Of a stretch of DNA of 64,000 nt, positions 24,143 to 33,437 are shown piece by piece. The first letter of the stretch is position 1, and the number at the start of each line of letters is the position of its first letter. The notes under the pieces were generated by a model that saw only the letters and a list, made by a program, of their open reading frames with translations, ran no database searches and was not told the origin of the DNA. Origin of the DNA: Asanoa ferruginea (lineage in GTDB: Bacteria > Actinomycetota > Actinomycetes > Mycobacteriales > Micromonosporaceae); contig NZ_QUMQ01000001.1 in assembly GCF_003387075.1 (NCBI RefSeq), positions 6,448,001-6,512,000 of the forward strand. Reading direction: 5' to 3'. A program made the position numbers and the translations under genes.

Positions 24143-26307
24143 GGGATCCTCTCGATGTCGATCAGCATGGCCTGCTGCGGGTTGAGCGTGGGTAGCGGCA
24201 CCCCGGTCCCGGCCAGCACGGCGCCCGACAGTTCTACCGGGCCGCGGGTCGCGCGGGCGACCCACTCCGGGTCGTGCCCCTGGTGCCGGCTGGCGGCGCC
24301 GAGTTCCTCGCGGATCGTGACCCGGTAGCGGCTGGCGCGGTCGAGGCCCGGGAAGCGCACCCGCCCGGACTGGCCGGCCGCCGAGGTCTGAAACCGCAGC
24401 CAGGTGAACAGCGCCCGCGAACCGTCCTGGGCGACCGTCCCGTAGAGCGCGGTCGCGTCGTCGGCCACGTCGGCGTTGACCACCCGGCCGGTGTGCAGCA
24501 GCGGCCGCACCTCGCGGTAGAGCGCGGACCACGCCGCGATCGTCGCCAGGTCGGCGTCGCTGGTCAAGGTCAGGTCCTGTTCGATGCCCGCGTGCGCGGT
24601 CAGCGACGCGACCAGCCGAAAAGACAGGTCGGTGGTCCGGGAGGTGGTGTGCGCACGGTCCGCGCCAAGATGCGACCCCACCAGCTCCGGGGGTACGAGC
24701 ACCCGCGTCCACCGCTCGATCCGCACCCGCTCGACCGGGTCGTTGCAGTCGGAGGCCCAGACCCGGTCGGTGCGGTCGAGGATGCCGAGGTCGACCCGCC
24801 CGCCGCCGCCCGAGCACGACTCGATCTCGAGCGCCGGGTGCCGGGCGCGCAACTCGTCGAGCAGCCGGTAGAGCGCCACCGTCTGGCGCCGCACGCTCGG
24901 CCGTTCGCCGCTGACCGCCTCGAGCAGGTCACGGTTGTGGTCCCACTTGAGATAGTCGATCTCGTGGGTTCGGACCAGGTCGGAGATCCGTTCCAGCAGG
25001 TAGTCGTAGGCCGCCGGGCGGGCGATGTCGAGCACGTACTGTCCCCGCGCGCTCGGCCCGAGCCCGGCCGCCGGCCCGAGGATCCAGTCCGGGTGGGCGC
25101 GGGCCAGTTCCGAGTCGAGGTTGACCATCTCGGGCTCGAACCAGAGCCCGAACTGCATCCCGTGCGACCGCACCACCTTGACGAACGGGTCGAGCCCGGC
25201 CGGCCAGACGTCGGAGTCGACGAACCAGTCGCCCAGCCCGGCGTCGGCGTCGCGGCGCCGGTGGAACCAGCCGTCGTCGAGCACGATCCGCTCGACGCCG
25301 ACCGCCGCGGCCCGCTCGGCCAGCCGGGTCAGCCGGTCGAGGTCGTGGTCGAAGTAGACCGCCTCCCAGGTGTTCAGCACGAGCGGCCGTGGGGTGCGCG
25401 GATGGCTCGGCCGGGCGCGCAGCCGGCGGTGCAGCCGGTCGGCGACCCCGTCGGTGCCGGCGTCGGACCAGACGAACAGCACCGGCGGCGCCTCGTAGCG
25501 CTCGCCGTCCGCGAGGATGACCTCGCCCGAGCGCAGTGACTCGCCCGCGCCGAGGACGGCCGCGAACGTGCCGGCACCCTCCGGGAGGCGCTCGGCCAGG
25601 TAGCGCTGCTCGCCGCTCCAGGCCAGGTGCGCGGCCCAGACCTCGCCGTGGCCGAAGCCGAACGACGCCGTGCCGGCCACCAGCAGGTAGGGGGAGTCGT
25701 GCCCGGGCTTGCCCCGCCGGGTCGCCCGCAAGTGGGTGCCGAAGCCGAACGGCGCCCGCTGCGGAGCCCTTTCCCGGCACCATTTCCCGGTGAAGTCGAG
25801 CAGTTCGACGGCCCGCTCCGGCACCGGCAGCAGTGCCAACAGACCATCCACAGTGTACGGAGCAGCGCCGGGATTGAGCCCCAGGTCCCGCACCACGCTC
25901 ATCGTCACCGCGAGCACCCCGAACCGGTCGAGTTCGTAGACCACGGCCGACCGGAGCGCGCTGACCCGGTCGACGAAGCGGAACTCGATCCGCCCACCGA
26001 CACCGTCATCCGGCACGTCGATCGACCGCGCCGCCAACTCGGGCCGCGGCGTCGTGCCGAAGCCGGCCGCGTTGCCCGACTGCGCGGGCGTGCCGGACCA
26101 GCCGTCGCGTTCGGTCGGCCAGACCGACAGCACCCGGGGCACGTCGGGCGAGTTGTTGAGCACGGCGGGTGCGGCGGTGAGCCGAAGATCGTCGTCCCAG
26201 CCGGGCCCCGGGTCCGCGCCCCAATGCAGCACCCGGGGAACGGGATGGCCCACCTCGACGATGAAGGCGGTGCCTCCGGCCCGCAGGGCGAAGACCTCGG
26301 AAAGCAT
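24139..26307 (-). CDS. GH36 alpha-galactosidase, 722 aa
   Basis: N-terminal beta-supersandwich followed by a TIM barrel with the GH36 signatures: VLNTWEAVYFDHD, IVLDDGWFHRRRD, GLWFEPEMVN, YLKWDHNRDL (nucleophile Asp near residue 454), ESCSGGGGRVDLG and WASDCNDPVER (acid/base Asp near 519). It releases terminal alpha-galactose from oligosaccharides. There is no signal peptide. First gene of a two-gene operon with the esterase. The promoter region is shared with the divergent ABC transporter operon. GGAGG lies about 9 bp before the ATG. Confidence 0.95.
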   Translation of the reverse strand: MLSEVFALRAGGTAFIVEVGHPVPRVLHWGADPGPGWDDDLRLTAAPAVLNNSPDVPRVLSVWPTERDGWSGTPAQSGNAAGFGTTPRPELAARSIDVPDDGVGGRIEFRFVDRVSALRSAVVYELDRFGVLAVTMSVVRDLGLNPGAAPYTVDGLLALLPVPERAVELLDFTGKWCRERAPQRAPFGFGTHLRATRRGKPGHDSPYLLVAGTASFGFGHGEVWAAHLAWSGEQRYLAERLPEGAGTFAAVLGAGESLRSGEVILADGERYEAPPVLFVWSDAGTDGVADRLHRRLRARPSHPRTPRPLVLNTWEAVYFDHDLDRLTRLAERAAAVGVERIVLDDGWFHRRRDADAGLGDWFVDSDVWPAGLDPFVKVVRSHGMQFGLWFEPEMVNLDSELARAHPDWILGPAAGLGPSARGQYVLDIARPAAYDYLLERISDLVRTHEIDYLKWDHNRDLLEAVSGERPSVRRQTVALYRLLDELRARHPALEIESCSGGGGRVDLGILDRTDRVWASDCNDPVERVRIERWTRVLVPPELVGSHLGADRAHTTSRTTDLSFRLVASLTAHAGIEQDLTLTSDADLATIAAWSALYREVRPLLHTGRVVNADVADDATALYGTVAQDGSRALFTWLRFQTSAAGQSGRVRFPGLDRASRYRVTIREELGAASRHQGHDPEWVARATRGPVELSGAVLAGTGVPLPTLNPQQAMLIDIERIP

Positions 26308-26343
26308 GTGTCGCAGCCTCCGTGAACGTTACGACAGGGTTAC

Positions 26344-26373
26344 TTGACGGCGTTAATTAACCATGCTTAGTCT
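26344..26373 (+). promoter_or_regulatory. Promoter of the ABC/GH95 operon with GTTAATTAAC palindrome
   Basis: TTGACG (26344-26349) and TAGTCT (26368-26373) are 18 bp apart. Between them is the perfect 10-bp palindrome GTTAATTAAC (26352-26361), striking in DNA this GC-rich. A repressor bound there would block the promoter. ROK regulators commonly use AT-rich palindromes, and one is encoded at the end of this operon. A second element is the direct repeat GTTAC flanking GACAGG (near 26327-26342), on the GH36 side. Confidence 0.6.
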
Positions 26374-26482
26374 GTCGCCGCAAGCGGCACGACAGGTCGG
26401 AGACGTGCGGAAGCAGGCAGAAACCAATGACCGGAAGGCAGCTCGGCGCGGAGCGGCGAGCCGGCTGAGGACGGGTGGAGGC

Positions 26483-27454
26483 ATGGCGGTCCTTGAGTCA
26501 ACGGCTCGCGAACAGCGGGCAGCACCACCGGCGAAGCGGCGTCGACGCGACGCCCGGCAGGCGCTCAACGCGCACTCGCCGGCGCATCGCGGTGACGGCA
26601 AGCTGGCCTGGGTGCTCATCGCCCCGGCACTGGTCGGGTTCCTGGTCTTCGCGGCCTACCCGACGCTGCGCGGGATCTACCTGAGCTTCACCGACTTCAA
26701 GGTGCTCAGCCCGCCGGAGTGGATCGGCTTCGACAACTACGTGCAACTCGCACACGACGAGGTTTTCTGGTCGGCGCTCGGCGTCACGGTCTACTTCGTG
26801 GTGCTGTCGGTGAGCATCAGCCTGGTCGTCTCGGTCGCGACCGCGGCGGTGCTGCACCGGCTCACCTCGTCGACCGTGATCCGCGGCCTGATCATCCTGC
26901 CGTTCCTCATCTCCGCGGTGGTCGCCGGCACGGTGTGGTCGTGGATGCTCGACACCCAACTCGGCGTCGTCAACATCGTCATCAAGGCGCTCGGCGGCGA
27001 CGGGGTGCAGTTCCTGACCTCGCGGACCTGGGCGATCCCGTCGATCGCGCTGATCAGCGTGTGGAAGCAGATGGGCTACACGTCGATCATCATCTTCGCC
27101 GGGCTACAGACGATCCCGCCGACCATCTACGAGGCCGGCCGCGTCGACGGCGCCAGCGAGCTGAGGATGTTTCGCCGGCTGACGCTGCCGCTGTTGCGGC
27201 CTATCCTCGCGCTGGTCATCGTGCTCAACATCATCGGCGCGTTCCAGGTGTTCGACATCGTGCAGGTGACCACCAAGGGCGGGCCGGCCAACGCCTCCAA
27301 CGTGCTCCAGATGTATATCTACAGCAAGGCATTCGGGCAGTTCGACTTCGGGTACGCCGCCGCCATGTCACTGTCCCTCTTCGCCGTGCTGATCGTCATC
27401 ACCTTCCTGCAGATGCGCCTGCTGCGGGCGAGCGAATCGGACACGAACCAATGA
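26483..27454 (+). CDS. Sugar ABC transporter permease (MalF-type), 323 aa
   Basis: A basic Ala/Arg-rich N-tail of about 45 residues, then six helices. The EAA loop is visible as YEAGRVDGASELRMFRRLTL, where the ATPase docks. ATG 26483 is chosen for its GTGGAGG ribosome site; an in-frame start at 26363 would lie within the promoter. The stop overlaps the next permease start (ATGA). With the second permease and the 30824 binding protein it forms one importer. The ATPase gene is missing. Confidence 0.93.
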   Translation: MAVLESTAREQRAAPPAKRRRRDARQALNAHSPAHRGDGKLAWVLIAPALVGFLVFAAYPTLRGIYLSFTDFKVLSPPEWIGFDNYVQLAHDEVFWSALGVTVYFVVLSVSISLVVSVATAAVLHRLTSSTVIRGLIILPFLISAVVAGTVWSWMLDTQLGVVNIVIKALGGDGVQFLTSRTWAIPSIALISVWKQMGYTSIIIFAGLQTIPPTIYEAGRVDGASELRMFRRLTLPLLRPILALVIVLNIIGAFQVFDIVQVTTKGGPANASNVLQMYIYSKAFGQFDFGYAAAMSLSLFAVLIVITFLQMRLLRASESDTNQ

Positions 27455-28353
27455 CCGCAACAGTCATTCGCCGGCCCCGCAGGTTCACCGTCGGACGCGG
27501 GCTCGCCTGGGCGTACCTCGTCGGTGTGCTCTTCGTGACGATCTTCCCGTTCTACTGGATCCTGCGCACCGCGCTGTCCAACAACTACGCGCTGAGCGCC
27601 CATCCGGCCTCCCTGCTGCCGGCCGGCTTCACCTGGGGACCCTTCCAGCGCGTGCTGGGCCTCGCGACCACCGAGGAGTCGATCGCCGAGGGCGGCTCCG
27701 GCGCGTCGATCCACATCGGACACTTTCTGCTGAACTCCGTCGTCTACGCGACGGTCTCGACGGTGCTGATCGTGTTCTGCTCGACGCTCGCGGCGTACGC
27801 CTTCGCGAGACTGCACTGGCGTGGCCGCGACTTCATGTTCAGCCTGTTCCTGACCGCGCTGATGGTGCCGGGCATCCTGACCCTGCTGCCCAACTTCGTG
27901 CTGATCAAGGAACTCGGGCTGCTCAACTCGTTCGCCGGCATGATCCTGCCCGGTGCGCTGTTCTCGGCCTTCAACATCTTCTTCCTGCGCCAGTTCATGC
28001 TCGGCCTGTCCACCGAGGTCGAGGAGGCGGCGCTGCTCGACGGCGCCGGCCGGCTGCGGATGCTGTTCCGGGTCACCCTGCCGATGACCAGCGGCCCGAT
28101 CATCACGCTGTCGATCCTGGGCTTCATCGGGATGTGGAACGACTATTTCTGGCCGCTGCTGGTGACCAGCGACGACTCCGTACAGCCGCTGACGCTCGCG
28201 CTCGCGGTGTTCAAGCAGTCGTCGCCGCAGGCGCAACCCGACTGGGCCGGCCTGATGGCGGCGACGCTGGTCGCGGCCCTGCCGATGCTGCTGCTGTTCA
28301 TGGTGTTCGGCCGGCGCATCGTCAACTCCATCGGCTTCTCGGGGATCAAATGA
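27451..28353 (+). CDS. Sugar ABC transporter permease (MalG-type), 300 aa
   Basis: Six predicted helices; the EAA motif is EEAALLDGAGRLRMLFRVTL and the C-terminus VNSIGFSGIK is typical of MalG/carbohydrate uptake family 1 proteins. Start and stop overlap both neighbours by ATGA, so translation is coupled from the first permease through to GH95. Paralogue-level similarity to the 42693-43547 permease, but clearly a different system. Confidence 0.94.
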   Translation: MTATVIRRPRRFTVGRGLAWAYLVGVLFVTIFPFYWILRTALSNNYALSAHPASLLPAGFTWGPFQRVLGLATTEESIAEGGSGASIHIGHFLLNSVVYATVSTVLIVFCSTLAAYAFARLHWRGRDFMFSLFLTALMVPGILTLLPNFVLIKELGLLNSFAGMILPGALFSAFNIFFLRQFMLGLSTEVEEAALLDGAGRLRMLFRVTLPMTSGPIITLSILGFIGMWNDYFWPLLVTSDDSVQPLTLALAVFKQSSPQAQPDWAGLMAATLVAALPMLLLFMVFGRRIVNSIGFSGIK

Positions 28354-30716
28354 CACTGCGACTCTCCTGGGCCGGCCCCGCCCGCGAGTGGGTCGAGGCC
28401 ACCCCGCTCGGCAACGGCCGCATCGGCGCGATGGTCTTCGGCGGCGCCGACGCCCGCATCCAGGTCAACGACGCGACGATCTGGTCGGGCCACCCGGCCG
28501 GGCCGGCCGACGCCCTCGACGCGCTGGTGGCGGTCGGCGCCGGGCCCGAGCGGCTCGCCGAGGTCCGCGCGGCCATCGACGCCGGCGACCTGCGCCGCGC
28601 CGAGGCCCTGCTGATGAGCTTCGAAGGGTCGTACTCACAGGAGTTCCTGCCCTTCGTCGACCTGTCGGTGCACACCAGCGGGGTGCGGGGTAACGGCCCC
28701 GCCCGGATCCTCGACCTCGACGAGTCGCACCTGACCGAGCGCCTCGACATCGACGGCACCCCGGCCACCCGGCGCACCTTCGTCTCCGCGCCCGCCGGCT
28801 GCCTGTTCGTCGAGTACGCCGCCGACGGACCGGTGCTCGACGTCGACCTGCGCCTGTCGACCCCGCTGCGCGAGGCGGGCCGGCGCACCGAGCCGGGGGA
28901 GCTCGTGCTGGACGTGCTCGTGCCGGTCGACGGTGCACCGCTGCACGAGCCCACGGTCGCCGCGCACCGTTACGCCGACGACGGCTTCGACCACTTCGCG
29001 ACCGCGGCACTCGCGGCGCACAGCGACGGAACACAGGGTCGGGACGGCGACTTCCTGTGGATCCGTGGGGCGAGCCGGCTGCTGATCGCACTGTCGACGT
29101 CGAGCCGGGCCGCACTGTGGTGGGGCGACCCGGACGGCGCCGGCTGGCGGACCTCCTCCCGCGAGGAGATCCGGGAGCGTGCCCGCGGGGCCGCACGGGC
29201 TGCCCTCGGGCAGACCGCGGCCGAGCGGTTCGCCGAGCACGTGGCCGACGTTCGTGACCACGTCTCGGGAGCGCGTTTCGCGATCGGTGGCCGGCGCGCC
29301 GGAACCTGGGACGTCGAGCGCGACATCCGGCACGGCACCGACGAGGGACTGCGGGCCACGGTCGTCGCCGAGTACGGCCGCTACCTGCTCGGCGCCTCGT
29401 CGCGAGCCGGCAACCCGGCGGCCAACCTCCAGGGCATCTGGAACGCCGACGTCCGGCCGCCGTGGTCGTCCAACTACACCATCAACATCAACACGCAGAT
29501 GAACTACTGGCCGGCGCCGGTGCTAGGGCTCGACGAGTCCGCCGAGCCGCTGACCGCGCTGGTGCGCCGGATGGCCCGGACCGGCGAGGCCGTGGCGGAG
29601 CGGCTCTACGGCGCGCGCGGCTGGGTGGCGCACCACAACAGCGACCTCTGGGGCTGGAGCCTGCCGGTCGGCATGGGGCACGGCGCGCCGAGCTGGGCGA
29701 TCTGGATGATGGGCGGCGTCTGGCTCACCCACAACCTCTGGGACCGCTACGAGTTCAGCGGCGACCGCAAGCTGCTCGCCGAGACGGTCTGGCCACTGCT
29801 CCGCGGCGCCGCCCAGTTCTGCCTCGACTGGCTGGTCGACGACCCGGCCACCGGTCGGCTGCGGACCATCCCGTCGACCTCACCGGAGAACCTCTACATC
29901 GGACCGGACGGGCAGCCCGAGTCCCTTGGCGCTTCGACGGCGGCGGACATCGCGCTGATCCGGTCGCTGTTCGTCCGCGCCCGCACGGCGATCGCGGAAC
30001 TCGGCCTGGCCGACCCGCTGGACACCGAGCTGGCTGCCGCCCTCGACCGCCTCCCAGACCTCACGGTCGGCCCCGACGGCCGGCTGCGCGAATGGTCGAC
30101 GGACCTGGCCGACGCGGACCCCCACCACCGGCACCTGTCCCCGATGGTCGCCCTCTACCCGTTGGACCTGATCACCACGCCGGAGCTGGAAGACGGTGCC
30201 CGGCGGTTCCTGGACGGCCGCGGCCCGGGCGCGATGGGCTGGTCGTGGGCCTGGAAGATCGCGCTGCGGGCCCGTCTCGGGGACGCCGCGCAGGCCCGGT
30301 CGCTCCTGCTGGAGGCGATCACCCCGTTCGACCGCGACCACCGCGAGCACGCACCCGTCGACGGATCCGACTGGGGCGGGCTGCTGCCGAACCTGTTCAG
30401 CACCCACCCGCCGGTGCAGCTCGACGGCAACTACGGGCTTGCCGCGGCGATCGCGGAGATGCTCGTGCAGAGCCACGGCGGCGTCGTCCGGCTGCTGCCC
30501 GCGCTACCGGCCGAGTGGCCGACGGGCCAGGTGACCGGGCTGCGCGTCCGCGGCGGCCTGACGCTCGACCTCGACTGGAAGGGCGGCGCGGTCCACGAAG
30601 CCGTGTTCCACGACGTGCGTGGCGCTCCACACCGGATCGTCGTGACCGACGGCCGCGCCCGGCACACCCTCGACGTCCCCGCGCACGGGGAAGCCCGCCT
30701 GACAGACCAGAACTGA
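28350..30716 (+). CDS. GH95-type glycoside hydrolase (alpha-L-fucosidase/galactosidase), 788 aa
   Basis: The N-terminal beta domain opens PAREWVEATPLGNGRIGAMV, a GH95 hallmark. The (alpha/alpha)6 barrel contains NLQGIWNADVRPPWSSNYTI and NINTQMNYWPAP, the core catalytic Asn/Asp region, with FQLDGNYG-like LDGNYGLAAAIAEM near the end. GH95 enzymes invert, releasing alpha-L-fucose or alpha-L-galactose from side chains. No signal peptide, so it acts on imported oligosaccharide. Translationally coupled to the permeases. Fucosidase versus galactosidase activity is not decidable here. Confidence 0.93.
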   Translation: MTLRLSWAGPAREWVEATPLGNGRIGAMVFGGADARIQVNDATIWSGHPAGPADALDALVAVGAGPERLAEVRAAIDAGDLRRAEALLMSFEGSYSQEFLPFVDLSVHTSGVRGNGPARILDLDESHLTERLDIDGTPATRRTFVSAPAGCLFVEYAADGPVLDVDLRLSTPLREAGRRTEPGELVLDVLVPVDGAPLHEPTVAAHRYADDGFDHFATAALAAHSDGTQGRDGDFLWIRGASRLLIALSTSSRAALWWGDPDGAGWRTSSREEIRERARGAARAALGQTAAERFAEHVADVRDHVSGARFAIGGRRAGTWDVERDIRHGTDEGLRATVVAEYGRYLLGASSRAGNPAANLQGIWNADVRPPWSSNYTININTQMNYWPAPVLGLDESAEPLTALVRRMARTGEAVAERLYGARGWVAHHNSDLWGWSLPVGMGHGAPSWAIWMMGGVWLTHNLWDRYEFSGDRKLLAETVWPLLRGAAQFCLDWLVDDPATGRLRTIPSTSPENLYIGPDGQPESLGASTAADIALIRSLFVRARTAIAELGLADPLDTELAAALDRLPDLTVGPDGRLREWSTDLADADPHHRHLSPMVALYPLDLITTPELEDGARRFLDGRGPGAMGWSWAWKIALRARLGDAAQARSLLLEAITPFDRDHREHAPVDGSDWGGLLPNLFSTHPPVQLDGNYGLAAAIAEMLVQSHGGVVRLLPALPAEWPTGQVTGLRVRGGLTLDLDWKGGAVHEAVFHDVRGAPHRIVVTDGRARHTLDVPAHGEARLTDQN

Positions 30717-30823
30717 ACACCCGCCGGCCATCGTGACGCCGCCAGCGTCCGATGTGGATACCTCATGCCCGGCGACCCCTTGACCCACCACACCCCCAAC
30801 CACACCCCACAAGTGAGGAACGG

Positions 30824-32170
30824 ATGAAAGCACAGCGAATCGCGTCGGCGATCGCGCTCGCCGTCGTGGCGACCGCGGCGCTCGCCGCCTGCTCCAGCGA
30901 TAACGGCAGTGACAGCGGCGACGCGGGCGGCAAGACCGTCAACTGGTGGACGTGGGACGAGCGGCAGGCCGCCTCGTACAAGAAATGTCTGCCCGGTTTC
31001 GAGGCGGCGAACCCTGGCATCACCGTGACCATCTCGCAGTACGCCGTCGACGACTACTTCACGAAGCTGACCGCCGGCTTCGTCTCCGGCTCGGCGCCGG
31101 ACGCGTTCCAGAACAGCGTGCCGCTGCTCGGCGCGTACGCCGGTCAGCACCAGATCCTGGCCCTTGACGACCAGATCAAGAAGACCAACTACGACATGTC
31201 GATCTTCGACATCGGTGCCGACTCGTGGAAGTTCACCGACGGGAAGCAATACGGGATCCCGCTCGACTGGGCCGGCGCGGCGATCTACTTCAACGAGGAC
31301 AAGGCGAAGGAAGCCGGCATCACCGCCGACCAGATCACCAACATGACCTGGAACCCCGACGACGGTGGCACCTTCGACAAGATCGTCTCGCACCTCACGG
31401 TCGACAAGAACGGCAAGCGCGGCGACGAGGCCGGGTTCGACAAGTCGAAGGTCGCCACCTACGGCATCGCGAGCCTGGCGTCCGGCGACTTCAACGGCCA
31501 GACCTCGTGGAACTCGTTCGTCTCCACGCTCGGCTGGCGGCTCGGCGACAAGCCGGCGTGGCCGACCAAGTTCCAGTACGACGACCCCAACTTCATCAAG
31601 ACGCTCGAATACATCAAGGGCCTGGGCGACCGCGGCCTGATGCCGAAGTTCGGCCAGTTCACCGTCGCCGGCAGCCAGCAGATCGGGTCCGGCCAGGTCG
31701 CGATGGCCGAGGGCGGCACCTGGGACGCGACCTCGATGACCAAGATCCCCGGCGTCAAGGTGGGCGTCGCGCCGACCGTCAAGGGTCCGCAGGGCCGCTC
31801 GATGATCAGCAACTCGAACGCCAACAACATCTACGCGGGTACGAAGAACCTCGACTCCACCTGGAAGTGGGTCACCTACATGGGTTCCGAGGCCTGCCAG
31901 TCGACCGCCGGCGCAGACGCCACGTTCCTCCCGTCGATCGCCAAGTCGCTCCAGGTCGCGGTCGACGCGCAGAAGAAGGAGGGGCTCGACCTGTCGGGCT
32001 TCGTCAACGCGCTCAACAACGGCGAGCTCTACCCGGCTCCGCCGACGACCAACGGGCAGGAGGTCACGGACACGATCCAGCCGCTGTTCGAGGCCTACTT
32101 CAGCGGTGAGAAGGACAAGAGCGTGTTCCCGGAGATGGCCGCCAAGACCGCGGAGATCTTCGCCAAGTAA
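30824..32170 (+). CDS. ABC transporter sugar-binding lipoprotein, 448 aa
   Basis: Signal peptide with lipobox LAAC (Cys about residue 24), then a Ser/Asp/Gly-rich linker and a type-1 extracellular solute-binding fold (NWWTWDERQAASYKKCLPGF). GAGG ribosome site precedes ATG 30824. It is separated from GH95 by 107 bp, so it may have extra transcription of its own, matching the usual need for excess binding protein. It delivers sugar to the 26483/27451 permeases. A hairpin terminator follows. Confidence 0.94.
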   Translation: MKAQRIASAIALAVVATAALAACSSDNGSDSGDAGGKTVNWWTWDERQAASYKKCLPGFEAANPGITVTISQYAVDDYFTKLTAGFVSGSAPDAFQNSVPLLGAYAGQHQILALDDQIKKTNYDMSIFDIGADSWKFTDGKQYGIPLDWAGAAIYFNEDKAKEAGITADQITNMTWNPDDGGTFDKIVSHLTVDKNGKRGDEAGFDKSKVATYGIASLASGDFNGQTSWNSFVSTLGWRLGDKPAWPTKFQYDDPNFIKTLEYIKGLGDRGLMPKFGQFTVAGSQQIGSGQVAMAEGGTWDATSMTKIPGVKVGVAPTVKGPQGRSMISNSNANNIYAGTKNLDSTWKWVTYMGSEACQSTAGADATFLPSIAKSLQVAVDAQKKEGLDLSGFVNALNNGELYPAPPTTNGQEVTDTIQPLFEAYFSGEKDKSVFPEMAAKTAEIFAK

Positions 32171-32180
32171 TCCGACGGTG

Positions 32181-32202
32181 CCGGGGCGGGTTTCCGCCCC
32201 GG
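32181..32202 (+). terminator. Hairpin terminator after the binding protein gene
   Basis: CCGGGGCGG-GTTT-CCGCCCCGG, a perfect 9-bp stem with a 4-base loop, 10 bp after the stop. There is no T-run, as is usual in high-GC actinobacteria. It may only partly stop transcription into the ROK gene. Confidence 0.8.
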
Positions 32203-32267
32203 CTACCGTATCGTCCGGAACCACGCGGGATCCGCGCCGGCCGGTCGAACCACAAAGGAATCCAGCG

Positions 32268-33437
32268 ATGCATGACGCAGACGCCGCGATCGCGCTCCTC
32301 AAAGGAGCCTCCGCGGCCGCGGCCGACGTCTTCAAGACCATCCTCACCCGGGGCCCGATCAGCCGGATCGACGTCGCGCGGCTGCTCGGCCTGTCCCAGG
32401 CGGCGGTCACCAAGGCGGTCGGCCCGCTGATCGAGGTGGGCCTGGTCTCCGACCAGCTCGAGCTGCCCCGCGACGGCCAGCCCGGCCGCCCGGCCAACCC
32501 CGTGATGGTCGTCGCCGACGCGCTCGTCTCGATCGGCGTCAAGGTCAACGCCGACGAGATCGTCGGCGTGGCGACCGACCTGACCACGCGGATCCTCGCC
32601 GTCGACCGGCGCCCGCTCAAGGTCACCGACCGCGACGTGGTGGTCGACGCGATCGAGGCCACCACGGCCCGGCTCGGCGCGCTGCTCGGCGCCCGGGCCG
32701 ACCGGCTCTGCGCGGTCGGCGTCAGCGTCTCCGGCGACGTCGACACCGAGCGCGGCATCGTCCGCGAATCCGCGATCATGGGCTGGACCGACGTGCCGCT
32801 CGGCCAGATCCTGTCCGGCCGCCTCGGCCGCGACGTGCTGGTCGAGAACGACGTGCGCGCGCTGACGATCGGCGAGCACTGGTTCGGCGTCGGGGTCGGC
32901 ACTGACCTGTTCGCGATCGTCACCATCGGCCGCGGCATCGGCAGCGGGCTGCACATCAACGGCGACGTCGTCGAGGGCGCCTACGGGGTCGCGGGCGAGA
33001 TCGGCCACCTGCCGCTGACCTCACCCGACCGCATCTGCCCGTGCGGCCGGCGCGGCTGCGTCGAGGCGGTCGCCGCCACACCGGCCATCGTCGCCGAGGT
33101 CTCCCGCGGCCACGGCCGAAACCTGACCATCGGCGAGGTCGTCGACCTGGCCCACCACGGCGACCCGATCGCCGTCAGCACGTTCGAGCAGGCGGCGACC
33201 GTGATCGGCACCGCGATCGCGGTGCTGGCCAACCTGACCGGCCCCGAACTCGTCATCATCGGCGGCGAGGCCGTCAGCAATTTCGACCTCTTCGAGACCC
33301 ACCTGCGCGCGTCGTTCGCTGAGCACGCCTTCGGCGCCGCCGGCCGCTGCCAGATCGTCACCCGGCCACACACCTTCGAAGACTGGGCCCGCGGCGCCTC
33401 CGCGTCGGCCATCCGCCGGCTGGCGGAAAACCGTTAG
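32268..33437 (+). CDS. ROK-family transcriptional regulator, 389 aa
   Basis: An N-terminal winged helix (RGPISRIDVARLLGLSQAAV) is fused to a sugar-kinase-like domain. It has the ROK zinc motif CPCGRRGCVE (about residues 257-266), and GEIGHLPL with the usual His ligand. The phosphate loops are partly kept, so binding of a sugar is expected. AAAGGAA lies 7 bp before the ATG at 32268. Probably controls the ABC/GH95 and perhaps GH36 operons through the AT-rich palindrome near 26356. Stops converge with the Gfo/Idh gene (overlap at 33434-33437). Confidence 0.92.
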   Translation: MHDADAAIALLKGASAAAADVFKTILTRGPISRIDVARLLGLSQAAVTKAVGPLIEVGLVSDQLELPRDGQPGRPANPVMVVADALVSIGVKVNADEIVGVATDLTTRILAVDRRPLKVTDRDVVVDAIEATTARLGALLGARADRLCAVGVSVSGDVDTERGIVRESAIMGWTDVPLGQILSGRLGRDVLVENDVRALTIGEHWFGVGVGTDLFAIVTIGRGIGSGLHINGDVVEGAYGVAGEIGHLPLTSPDRICPCGRRGCVEAVAATPAIVAEVSRGHGRNLTIGEVVDLAHHGDPIAVSTFEQAATVIGTAIAVLANLTGPELVIIGGEAVSNFDLFETHLRASFAEHAFGAAGRCQIVTRPHTFEDWARGASASAIRRLAENR

